A stretch of 64,000 nucleotides of DNA from Cavia porcellus (Eukaryota; Chordata; Mammalia; Rodentia; Caviidae): contig NW_026947514.1 in the NCBI RefSeq assembly GCF_034190915.1, positions 8,716,201 to 8,780,200 of the forward strand. Direction: 5' to 3'. Of this stretch, positions 10,640 through 19,700 are shown piece after piece. The translations under genes and the position numbers were made by a program. Each line of letters starts with the position of its first letter. The stretch's first letter is position 1. The notes below the pieces were generated by a model. That model was not told the origin of the DNA, searched no databases, and was given only the letters and a program-made list of their open reading frames with translations.

Positions 10640-11532
10640 AGCCCTTGCCTACCTTTTTTGTTCTTTACTGGTATTGGGGATGTCCGACCCTGTAGGGCAT
10701 TGCCCAAGCCTTTGCCGGGGGTATATCCCTGGTTCCTGAGTATATCCTTAGCCTGGGGGGAGCAGTTTGACGTAAGCGTGACATCCATCTGAGTGAGGAT
10801 GTCCCTTCCCCATAGAGACACTGGCAACTGCAACACAAATGGTTGGAAATGGCCCTGATGACCCTCCTCATCGCACCAGAACAGGGTTGAAGCACTAACC
10901 TGAGGAGCTGACACCATCCCCAGGCCCTGCAGCGTGTTATCTGCAGTGTTGGTGGGCCAGTTGGAGGGCCAATCCTTTCTAGAGATAATGGAACGGTCAG
11001 CTCCTGTGTCTAGGAGCCCTGTTATATTCTTGCCATTGACCTTAAGTGAGAGCATGGGCCTTTTATCAAGTATTATATGGAGTCCCTCGAAGACTTCCCC
11101 TGAGGAACCGAAACCTTGACTTTCTCTAATTTTCTGCTTTGAGGGGAATCTCTTGTGGAGACTGGGGAGCAGCAAGAGCTGCGCTATCTTGTCTCCTTTA
11201 TTGATTACCATAGTACCCACAAGAGATTGAACCATAATTTTAATGTGTCCTGTGTAGTCTGAGTCTATGACCCCCGGGACTACTATGAGACCCCGAAGGG
11301 CCGTGGAGGATCTCCCGATCACCAGACCCACGGAATTTTCGGGTAACGGTCCCTTAAAGGTGGTTTCAACCACTTGAACACCCATATCAGGCACTAATAT
11401 AAGTCTGGAGGCGACACTGAGGTCCACACCTGCTGACCCAGGGGTGGCCCTTGTTGAAGGCTGCCATCCTGAGCTGTCCTGTCTCTGGGGCGGGGGCCCG
11501 CCTGTGAAGGGGGCCCCCTCTGGCCGTTTTTT
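10627..11532 (-). CDS. pro: ERV-A pro: dUTPase plus aspartic protease with G-patch
   Basis: Made by -1 frameshift from gag at 11526-11532 and ending at TAG 10627-10629. Numbered from the GTG at 11427, the dUTPase motifs are GRSS (38-41), PGVIDSDYTG (51-60) and RESQGFGSSG (101-110). The protease active site is DTGA at 140-143, with GRDIL at 207-211. A glycine-rich G-patch (NQGYTPGKGLGNALQG, 232-247) follows. The dUTPase limits dUTP misuse during reverse transcription, and the protease cleaves the polyproteins. The order dUTPase-protease-G-patch is characteristic of class II retroviruses. No damage is visible. Confidence 0.93.
   Translation of the reverse strand, partial: KKRPEGAPFTGGPPPQRQDSSGWQPSTRATPGSAGVDLSVASRLILVPDMGVQVVETTFKGPLPENSVGLVIGRSSTALRGLIVVPGVIDSDYTGHIKIMVQSLVGTMVINKGDKIAQLLLLPSLHKRFPSKQKIRESQGFGSSGEVFEGLHIILDKRPMLSLKVNGKNITGLLDTGADRSIISRKDWPSNWPTNTADNTLQGLGMVSAPQVSASTLFWCDEEGHQGHFQPFVLQLPVSLWGRDILTQMDVTLTSNCSPQAKDILRNQGYTPGKGLGNALQGRTSPIPVKNKKGRQGLGFS
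10633..10639 (-). promoter_or_regulatory. ERV-A pro-pol -1 ribosomal frameshift site
   Basis: The sense heptamer G GGT TTT fits the X XXY YYZ slippery rule in the pro frame. It lies 4-10 bases before the pro stop codon, and the -1 frame opens directly into pol. Downstream RNA structure was not evaluated. Confidence 0.85.
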
Positions 11533-13076
11533 GGCCCTCTAACATCTCGTCCACAAATACGGTTGCCCTGAGCATCAAAGACCGACCTACACTCCTCAGC
11601 TTTGTGTGATCCCCTCTTGCATCGCCCACAAACATATGGTTCTTCATTCCTAGGGCGAGGCCTAGCATCTGCATTGTTTGGGCAATGACGTTTAATGTGT
11701 CCTGGCTCCCCGCAGGCAAAACACCCTTTAGCCTTACATTCCCCTTCTAACCCGCGAGGTCCCCTCTGCTGTACAGCCGCGGCCAGGAGAGCAGCCACTC
11801 CCGAGTTGGAGAGCGGCCCCCCTATCTCTCTGCATATCCTAATCCAGGCGTTGAGGTCCTTGTTCTTATGAGGAGCTATCGCTGCCTTGCACTCCTTTGT
11901 ACATTGCTCAAAAATCAGCTGCCTTACCAGCGGTCGAGCCACTCCCGGATCAGAAAATATCTTATCGGCAGCATCTTGCATTCGGGCCACAAAGTCAACA
12001 AATGGCTCTGTGGTACCCTGAATTATTTTTGAAAGACACAAGGAGGCTGTTCCGGCACCACTTACCTGCTTCCAGGCGCGGAGCCCTATGGCGTTGATTT
12101 GTTCATAGACAGCGCCGGGGAACTGAGTCTGATCATCAGTGTGCCGACCTTCTCCCATAAGCATTTCCTTGTTCCACCCCCGGTTTCCCCGATTGGCGTT
12201 TCTCTCAGCCTGCTCTGCAGAAAACTCTGCATACCAGGCTCGCCAATCCAGGTAACTACCCGAGGGCAGACACGCCTTTGCCAGCTGAATCCAGTCCGCG
12301 GGGGTGAGGGGCCCAGAAGACAGGTTCTCCAGCATGGCAATGGTGTAAGGCGCAGTCGGCCCAAAGGTTGTAACTGCATTTTTAAGTTCTCTAATCTGCT
12401 TTATCTCAAAAGGCTCCCATGCATTACGTCCCTGGCCCATGGCTATTTGTACAGGAAATATCCCGTAGGGGCCACTATCTATCCCAGGTGGTGGATGTAC
12501 CTCATGAGACAAACGTCCCCCCTGCCAAAGCCGCCTGTAAAAATACCGACCCGCCGGCGGCGGAGCATAAGACGGCGGCCGTGATTGGGCGGAAAATGGG
12601 GGCCCGTGCATCACTTCCTGTTCTGGCGAAGGGGAAGGGAGCTCCCGGGCGGCCGCCTCGTGGCGAGGGATCGCTTCCGGGAACAGCCCCCAAGGTGGGG
12701 CGGAAGGCTTCGCCTCCCTCTCGCGCCGGGGAGCGCTCAGGAGCTCCCTACTCCTCCGCAGACCAAGTTGAGCGGAGCGCAATTCACGGCGCAACGCTGG
12801 GAAAGAACCCTGCGACTCCTTATCGAGCGACTTAGGCTCCTGACAGCTGGTCTCTTTGGCCTCCTTGCCATTCAACTTTCCCTCGTCCTCGGAGTCAGAC
12901 GACTCCGAGGCTAGAGCCCCGTCCTTCTCCTTAGCATCTTTGTTCCCCTTGACGGGCCCCTCTCGGGAGCTCCCTGACTGGGCCTGCTCAAATACCCTGC
13001 GTACTTTTGTAAGCTCTTGAGAGCTTTCTCCACAACCACCCTCGCTCTTAATGTTACTACCTAGCATGTTTCCCAT
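11394..13076 (-). CDS. gag: ERV-A gag polyprotein (560 aa)
   Basis: Structural precursor that forms the virus-like particle. It starts at ATG 13076 with Met-Gly-Asn, a plausible N-myristoylation signal for membrane targeting. A charged matrix-like region with a serine/acidic stretch (57-67) is followed by a PPSY late-domain motif at 167-170, which usually recruits Nedd4-type ligases. Capsid covers about 200-440, with a major homology region at 352-371 (QGTTEPFVDFVARMQ). Two CCHC zinc knuckles follow: C452-C455-H460-C465 and C483-C486-H491-C496. The frame is fully open. The 3' end overlaps pro, with a slippery site at 11526-11532. Confidence 0.94.
   Translation of the reverse strand: MGNMLGSNIKSEGGCGESSQELTKVRRVFEQAQSGSSREGPVKGNKDAKEKDGALASESSDSEDEGKLNGKEAKETSCQEPKSLDKESQGSFPALRRELRSAQLGLRRSRELLSAPRREREAKPSAPPWGLFPEAIPRHEAAARELPSPSPEQEVMHGPPFSAQSRPPSYAPPPAGRYFYRRLWQGGRLSHEVHPPPGIDSGPYGIFPVQIAMGQGRNAWEPFEIKQIRELKNAVTTFGPTAPYTIAMLENLSSGPLTPADWIQLAKACLPSGSYLDWRAWYAEFSAEQAERNANRGNRGWNKEMLMGEGRHTDDQTQFPGAVYEQINAIGLRAWKQVSGAGTASLCLSKIIQGTTEPFVDFVARMQDAADKIFSDPGVARPLVRQLIFEQCTKECKAAIAPHKNKDLNAWIRICREIGGPLSNSGVAALLAAAVQQRGPRGLEGECKAKGCFACGEPGHIKRHCPNNADARPRPRNEEPYVCGRCKRGSHKAEECRSVFDAQGNRICGRDVRGPKNGQRGPPSQAGPRPRDRTAQDGSLQQGPPLGQQVWTSVSPPDLY
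11526..11532 (-). promoter_or_regulatory. ERV-A gag-pro -1 ribosomal frameshift site
   Basis: The sense heptamer A AAA AAC, in the gag frame, is the best-known retroviral slippery sequence and is the gag-pro signal of several betaretroviruses. After a -1 shift the frame leads straight into the dUTPase domain. Confidence 0.9.
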
Positions 13077-13190
13077 TTTTTAATATGTTACTCACCGCGT
13101 GAGGCCCAAGGAATCCGCCACTTACGCGTGAGCCTGAGGGGAGTCTAAAAGCCCTGTAGGTGCGCGCCACCCAGAGCCCAGGCTTATCCC

Positions 13191-13200
13191 CAACTCACCT
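13191..13200 (-). promoter_or_regulatory. ERV-A leader splice donor
   Basis: The sense sequence ACAG/GTGAGT lies between the primer site and gag; the intron would begin at 13198. ERV-B has the same ACAG/GTGAGT at 25411-25420. It would serve spliced env mRNA in a complete virus, so in ERV-A it has no obvious product. Confidence 0.7.
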
Positions 13201-13255
13201 GTCTCGCAGCTCTGTACTGGAGCATTGTCTGCTGTCACGTCTCGGGGGTGATCAG

Positions 13256-13273
13256 TCCCCGTGCGGGCCACCA
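13256..13273 (-). other. ERV-A primer-binding site, tRNA-Ile
   Basis: Two bases after the 5' LTR in the sense direction. On the plus strand the 18 bases are tccccgtgcgggccacca, which match the 3' end of mammalian tRNA-Ile (AAU), including CCA, with one mismatch as I recall that tRNA. Most betaretroviruses use tRNA-Lys, so an Ile primer is unusual for class II. Confidence 0.85.
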
Positions 13274-13275
13274 AA

Positions 13276-13697
13276 TGTCGATGTCGCTCCTGGCCGGCAG
13301 GAAGGACACACGACAAAGTCTGGCAGTGGACAACCTTTTTTTTTATTTTCCTTCTCCGTACAGCCTGCCCTGGGATCGCTCCCAGCCGAAGCCTCCTTTG
13401 GTCCGCTCCCCGCGGCTCCTTCTGGACTTCTACTTCCGGGCTTCTTCTTCCCCCCCAGGGGTGGCACCAGTATATATACGGATACAGTGTCCAATCATGT
13501 TAAAGTGAGCAAGGCAAGCTGATTGGCTAACATCATCAGTTGCCAGGCAGACTATATTGTTGAGCGGGTTGCTTACGCGGTAAGCAGGAAACTAACGTGC
13601 TCGATGGGAGGGGTAATCTACCTCAGGCTTTACTCTTTACTACAGGCCTCACGTCCGCCAAGTGAGGTGACCGGGCTCGGGGCTGCGGCTCCCAACA
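13276..13697 (-). repeat. ERV-A 5' LTR (422 bp)
   Basis: Promoter LTR of ERV-A, a direct repeat of 7099-7520 with one visible mismatch. It contains the same TATA box (about 13472-13481), CCAAT box and polyadenylation signal. It is followed on the plus strand by the target duplication GCAGAT. Confidence 0.95.
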
Positions 13698-13703
13698 GCA
13701 GAT

Positions 13704-16700
13704 GGAAGTGAGCTCTTAGCAGGCAAAGGCCCCTCCTGGGTTGCTGGCACCTGCCTTTTCCTTCTGCCCGTTCCCTCCCTCCTGGGCCTGAAGGCGGGAC
13801 CTTGCCCTCTCACTGGCCCACCGCTCACAAGATCAGAAAAGCAGCTGTTAGAGGAGGCCGGGCTGGGAAGGCAGGGTGTGACCACAGGGACACTGGCTCC
13901 CCAACTGCCAGCTGCCCTACTTAACTTGCTATGTGACTTCAGGAGTCCCTTCTCCTTTGAGATGGGGGCTCATCTCCCTGAAACAAGGCACAATCACTCC
14001 TGGCCCACCAGAGCGTTGCCTTCCCTGGGGCCTGGTCACTCTGGAAGGCAGGAGAAGACAGGCTCTTCCTCTGTCCTGCCAGCTGCCCGCCTTCTGCCAG
14101 TGTCCAGGTCCGATGTGGCCCTGCAGTGCCTGAATCCCTGAGGGGGACTGGTCATCCCCAGCTCCCAGCTGCAGGCTGTGTCAGCCCACCTACCCCAGGG
14201 TCTTCCCTTCAGGCCACATGGACTATTGCAGTTTGAGGATGACGCTGGTCTGCCAGAGTGCCAGCTCCACCTCTTCCTGGCGGGACTTGGTGTGATACAG
14301 AGCCTCCTTGAGCTCTGGTCCCACCTACCGGATGGAAATCTCCATATACGTGTAGTGGATTCCTGCGGGACAGCTGGGTGGCGAGCTCAGCTGGGCTGAC
14401 AGGGGACCTGCTCATGAGGCTGTGGTCTGTGTGCGTCGTGTAATACTCAGGAGGAAGGGATGAGGCTGTGGTTGACAAGTGGGGGGGTTGCCCTGCAGGT
14501 AAGGAAACCACAGGCTGGGTGAACACAGAGAGGCAGCGGGAGGGTGACTGGTGGAGATGAGAGGAGCCCAGAGAAGGAGCAGAGGTAAAATGAGAGGAGT
14601 AGATTTGCCCAAATGTTCTGCCCAGGTGTTTATGCTGTGCCGGGGACCTTCCAGTGTTTTCCCCAAGCCGCCTTCCCTCCCTCCGTCTCCCTCCCTCTCC
14701 TCTTCCCTCCCCAGGGCTCCTGAGCACTAGCCAGCCCTGTCCAGCAGCCCAAGACAGTGACAGAGAAAGAGGACAGACACACGGACATTCATGACGTAGA
14801 GTCAGCCATGGGTGCCGAGCATGGTGGGAGAAATCAGGAGCAGTGGGACCATCGAACGGGAACCTGGAACAGGTGGAGGGTGGGGACAGTGAGACCAGGG
14901 GGTGGCTCACGGGACACAGCTGTCACCTGCAGCTAGCGCTCATTCCTGCCTTTCTGGAGTCCGAGTCCACCACTTTGGCCAGTGGACATCAGCAAAGGTA
15001 ACACGTGTGCAGGCACGGAAAGCATCCGTGTACTTGGACTTCTGTCTGCTTTTGTGGCAAGTGGGGCTCTGAGGCCATGATGTGGACAGTCCAGGTGAGC
15101 CTGATGGAGAGGCCACCTGGAGGTGTCCCCAGGGGCAGCGTGCTGGCTGCTACACGCACGAGATGGAGATCACCTGACCCAGACCTCGGGGTGCACAGGC
15201 TGCTGCCTGCCTCCCCATGCATCAGTGCGTCTTGGGAGAGATTGGCAAGACCTGATTCTCCGGTGATGATCCCTCTTCCACATTTGTGGCTGAAAACAGT
15301 CACGAAACAGCCCTGTGGAGCCACAATGGGAGAGGAATTTGAGGCTGGATGAGGGATTTTCATAGTTTATTTTTGAGTTTAGAGTTTCAGTTCCAGAACA
15401 ATCTATAGCCCCTTTCCTAACTGATGACCTCGTACAAATGATAAAGCCCTCCTTGCTGGAGGATCTCTAGGTCAGAGGAGCCCAGGCCTGTGAGGGATGG
15501 AGGTCGCCACTCAGCTGCTCCCCTCTGCACATCGCTGCCTGATTTGGGGGTGGGGTGGGGGGAGGAAAGCACACACTCCAAGGAAGGGGACCTCTCCCAG
15601 TGAGGCCTTGCAGCCACACCGTGACAACACCTCTCTCAAAATTAATGATCCTCTTAATGGACAGTGATGGGGAGATTGTTTCTTAAATGCTGCTAAACAC
15701 AGTGACAGAACCCAGGTGACGAGGCAGGGGTCTTGCTAATTCTCCTCCTCGCTGTCCCCAGCCACGAAGGGTCTCCAGCAATTCCTACCTGTGTATGAAG
15801 GGCCAGTTTCCTGAGGTCCACTGACAGGCATCTGGGAACCAAGAGTTCTCTGCACATTGCCTGTGATTTCCCTTTGATTCTACACATCCGCCAGCTCTCA
15901 GAACTATTATTTTTTAAGAAAAGCAAAAATTAAATCCTTATACTTCTCCAAGGCCAAGAGGGGGGAGTTGTCCCAGCATCTGGTCTCTCGTTCACCTTCA
16001 GATGACTTTAAGCGAATGTAGGTAACGCTCTTTCAGAGGAAAAGCAGAACCATGTGTGCCGGGCAGAGAGTGTGCTGAGGAACTCCACAGGGGCCCCCTT
16101 GAGGAATGCAGTGTCCCCCTTGGCCTCTGGGAATGTGCCTCAGCCCCTGAACTGTGACTACCACTGTGCCCTCAGGGCCACCCATATCTGAGGTAGACCG
16201 GCTACAGTGTCCACGGCCATGGGACGGTTGAGCTTCTCCAACGTGGCTTCCTGCGTGGACATCAGATGGCTGGGATGCTCAGGAGGAAGCAATGTCTGAA
16301 TGTCCCTCTCCTTCCCTAGGGAGAAAGCACCTTCAGACCCACGGGAGTGCCCACGAGTATTGGGTTCTTACCTGGCTCCGCTGCAGTACTGTCAGCCCAG
16401 AGCTGTCCCCTGCCTTCTGTCATTAACGCAGCATTCCATTAAGGCAGCGTTCTGAAGGACACACCCTTGTCTCCACCTGACGGGGAGGCTGAGCACCCAT
16501 TCACCCTCCTGGAGAGAGCACCCGAGTCCTCTGGGGAAGTGGCCTCTTCCCTGCCATGGCCAGCTGGTAAAGCTGTCAATCAAGGTGTCGCCTCCTCCAG
16601 CCACTGTACAACTGGGACCCAGCTCAGCCCATCTTGGGTGCTCTCTGAACCCCAGCATTTCCGTCTCAAGCAGAGGTGGAAGCAGTAGAAATGGCAGAGG

Positions 16701-19700
16701 CTGATTTGCCCGGAGATGAGAGGAACAGGTAGCCGAGGGACCCCGCGGGATGTCCGCACCTGGACCCCCCACACTGCAGCAGCTGACCCTGCCTTCGGAG
16801 TCAGCTCCTTCTTCCCTTTCACTCCAGGGACCCTGCCGAGCCTGCCCTGACCCCCTTGACCTAGTCTCGGTTGGTTTCTGTTGTTGCATTCCCCTACCTG
16901 GGACTGACACAGGAAGTGCCTGCCCGGGTTCATCCAGGAGGTGAAGAGCCCCAAGCTCAGGACGGTCTCCAGGATCCTGGGACAGCACTTTCCCACTGCA
17001 CCACATGGTGCACCAGCGAGAGACTTTTAGGCGATATGAGAGCGTGAGCAGGGACCTGGGGATGGGAACACAGATACCGCATGGAGCCCCATGGACGCCT
17101 CCATGCAGGAGCCCAGCTTCAGGGCCTTCAGCGGGGATGCAGCACAGAAGCTGGAAAGCCGTGCAGGCCGCACACCCTCTTTGGGCATAATTAATGGATA
17201 TCTAAATTGTTCTGTCAGCAACCTACTTTGCTATTCAAGCCCGCTATTCATCATATATTTTTTAAAGCCAAAGCGGAGGCCGCCGGAACAAGTGTGCTCA
17301 TTTACCACACAGTGGTGCAGTATTGATTAAGTCAGGACAATCTGTGGGGGAACAAATCTCCCAAACCTCCTGCAAGGACCTAGGCAGCATGGGAAACAAA
17401 GGGTAGGGCTGGGGTGGGGGCTGAGCTGCTTTGGGGGTCACTTGCTGGCTGCATAACTTGCCCTCTTCAAAGTCACAGTCGGAGGGTGTCCGGAGCAGGA
17501 TGCGAGTCTTAGCTCTGGGGAGCCCTAACCCCCTCCACCTGTGACCCAAAGGCTCCTTTGCTCTGTTCTTTCACACCACGCTGAAAGCCTTCTGGGGGTA
17601 CACTGTGGGGTGCAGAGTGCTGACCCCTTCTCAGCCAAGGTACAGCCGCAGTCAGCGTGACACAGAGCCAGGAGCCCACGGCTGGGTTCCCTATGGGTCT
17701 CTGGAGCTCGTCTTCCACATGTTTTCCGAGGACTTGTGCTTCCTGTTTGCCCAGAGACCATTCCAGACTCTCTACTCATGTACTGGAGTCCTGCCCGAGG
17801 TGCATGGACAGCCTCAGAACCCTCGGTGCCCTCCCGCCACCCTCACCCACTGTCAGAAACGCACCCTCCGCAGTGTGCATGGCAGGGGTGCACGTGGCCC
17901 CTAATTGTAATAACCATAACTGCGGCCAATTTTCAGTAATTGGTGGCATTTGCCAGGGAATTCCTGCTTGTCACAGCTGCTTTGATCTCCACGGGACTCT
18001 GTGAGACACAAAATACTGTTGTCGTCTTCAATTACTCCAAGGGACTGAGTGGCCTTGACCTTGCCACATTGTGCCCTGCACCCACACAAGCGACCCTGGG
18101 AAAGGGGAGTCTCAGGCCACTCCAGGGGTCAGGGGCTTCTGGAAAGCCTACTGGTACGTGGGCGATGAGGACTCCAGAGCCTGAGGACAGGGGGCCCATG
18201 AGCAGTGTGGACCTGTGCGGGGTACCATGTGACATCTTTGAACCCCACTCCTCTCTTTCAACCCTCACCCTTCCAAGAAGCACTGCTGACTCCATTTTAT
18301 GGAGGAGGAAACTGGGGCCCAGACATCATCACCTAGCAGGCAGAGGCATGGCCTGGGAGTGGCGGCGGGGGGGGGGTGTCTATGTAACCCCAGGCTTGCT
18401 GGTTTGGGTTCAGCATTTGCACAGATCCCCACGAAATCTGCATGTGAGATGCCAGTTCCTGGCAGACAGAAAGGAGTCGCTTTTAAATGGCCACCACTGT
18501 CAGACAGAGCTGGACACTCTGTCCATGCTCTGTCCTCATGAACCTGTGGCATATTTCTTCCTCTTCTGTGGTCTCACCCGAGCTTGGGGACTTAACACCT
18601 TTACCACACCCCAGCCACTCCTGTGTTGATGTCTCCAGGCCCCAGTGCCTGCTCCACACCTAAGAGCTCTCAAATTCCCCAACCGACCTCCTCCCTCCCT
18701 TGCAGTCCCCTGGGGCTCAGCACTTGGGTCCCCTGCCGATGCAGTCACTCCAGCCAGAAACCCTGGGCTTGGCCCTTCTTGTCTCCTTTATCTCTCATTC
18801 CCCTGTACCTGCTAGGAGCCCCTGGAACCCCATAACCCATCCATGTCTTTCTGCAGCACAGGCACCACCTGGCCCTCTCCCCAGCAGTAGCTGGATGGAC
18901 CAGTTAACAATGCAAATGACCCTGCTTTCTCTGCAGCCCTCTGGGGAGGGTCACTGAGGTCCCCAGGACTGGGCCTGGCTGCCGTCAGGGGAGGGGTAAA
19001 CCCATGTGCAAGGCAGGTAATTCGGGTAATTCGTTCCAGTGGCAGAGGTGGGGCGGGGGGTGTGGCAGGAGAAGGCATCCTTGGTGCCAGGCTTTGAGTC
19101 CTGAGTCTGGCTGTCGTGTTGTCTCTGGCCGCACAGAAGGAAGCGCTATCACAGTGCTCTGGCAAGGTACCCTCAGAGGTGAGCCTGTCCCAGCTGGGAG
19201 TCAGTCCCAGCTCGCACCCACAGGCTCATGACACCGAGTCTTGCGTGCACTCTCCTGTAGGGACCCTGGGCAGTTTCGTGGAGTGCCCATTCCTGGGGGC
19301 CAGCAGATGATGGGCAACAGGGCAGAAGGCCCCATGTAGCAGCACCGGGCTGATTTATTAGGGGACAGGACATGTGCTGGCTTCCGCTTCTTCACTTCTT
19401 CCTCTTCTACCTACACGAGCTCCAAAGATGCAGATTGCGTCTAACAGCCGGATCTAATGGAGGCCTCTCCCCAGCTGTAGAAGGTCCCCGTCAGCAGAGT
19501 CGGCGGTGCCCACCCTGCCTCAAGACCCCCACCCCACCTCAGCCCGCCCTCGGGTGGTATCTAGATGCTCTCACTCCCCCTGTGCAGAGTCCTGCAGGTC
19601 AGTACTGCATGGTGCGGTGCATGATCCAGCTAAGGCCAGAGCTAGGACTAGAGCCAGGTCTACCTGTCACCCGGCTAGCCCTCATGGGTAGCTACTGCAC

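Larger units (their letters stand above)
7093..13703 (-). mobile_element. ERV-A: young env-less class II (betaretrovirus-like) provirus
   Basis: Complete provirus on the minus strand, bounded by a 6-bp target duplication GCAGAT (7093-7098 and 13698-13703). The order in the sense direction is: 5' LTR (13276-13697), tRNA-Ile primer site, leader with splice donor, gag, pro with an N-terminal dUTPase, pol, about 490 bp of non-coding DNA, polypurine tract, 3' LTR (7099-7520). No env frame is present. dUTPase before protease, a G-patch at the end of pro, two CCHC knuckles and gag/pro/pol in three frames are class II features. The two LTRs are the same length and differ at one base that I can find, so the insertion is recent. 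The defects seen are one stop codon in pol and the missing env. Confidence 0.95.

Noticed and set aside
11387..11719. 110-codon frame on the minus strand overlapping the gag end
   Set aside because: Third frame of the gag-pro overlap. The gag and pro frames explain the sequence.
12099..12914. Plus-strand frames of 109-161 codons opposite ERV-A gag
   Set aside because: They are the antisense shadow of an intact gag with known motifs. No motif of their own was seen.
17940..18629. 229-codon frame with a hydrophobic start that resembles a signal peptide
   Set aside because: No domain, proline/glycine-biased composition, overlapping frames on the other strand, and a MIR-like segment inside it.
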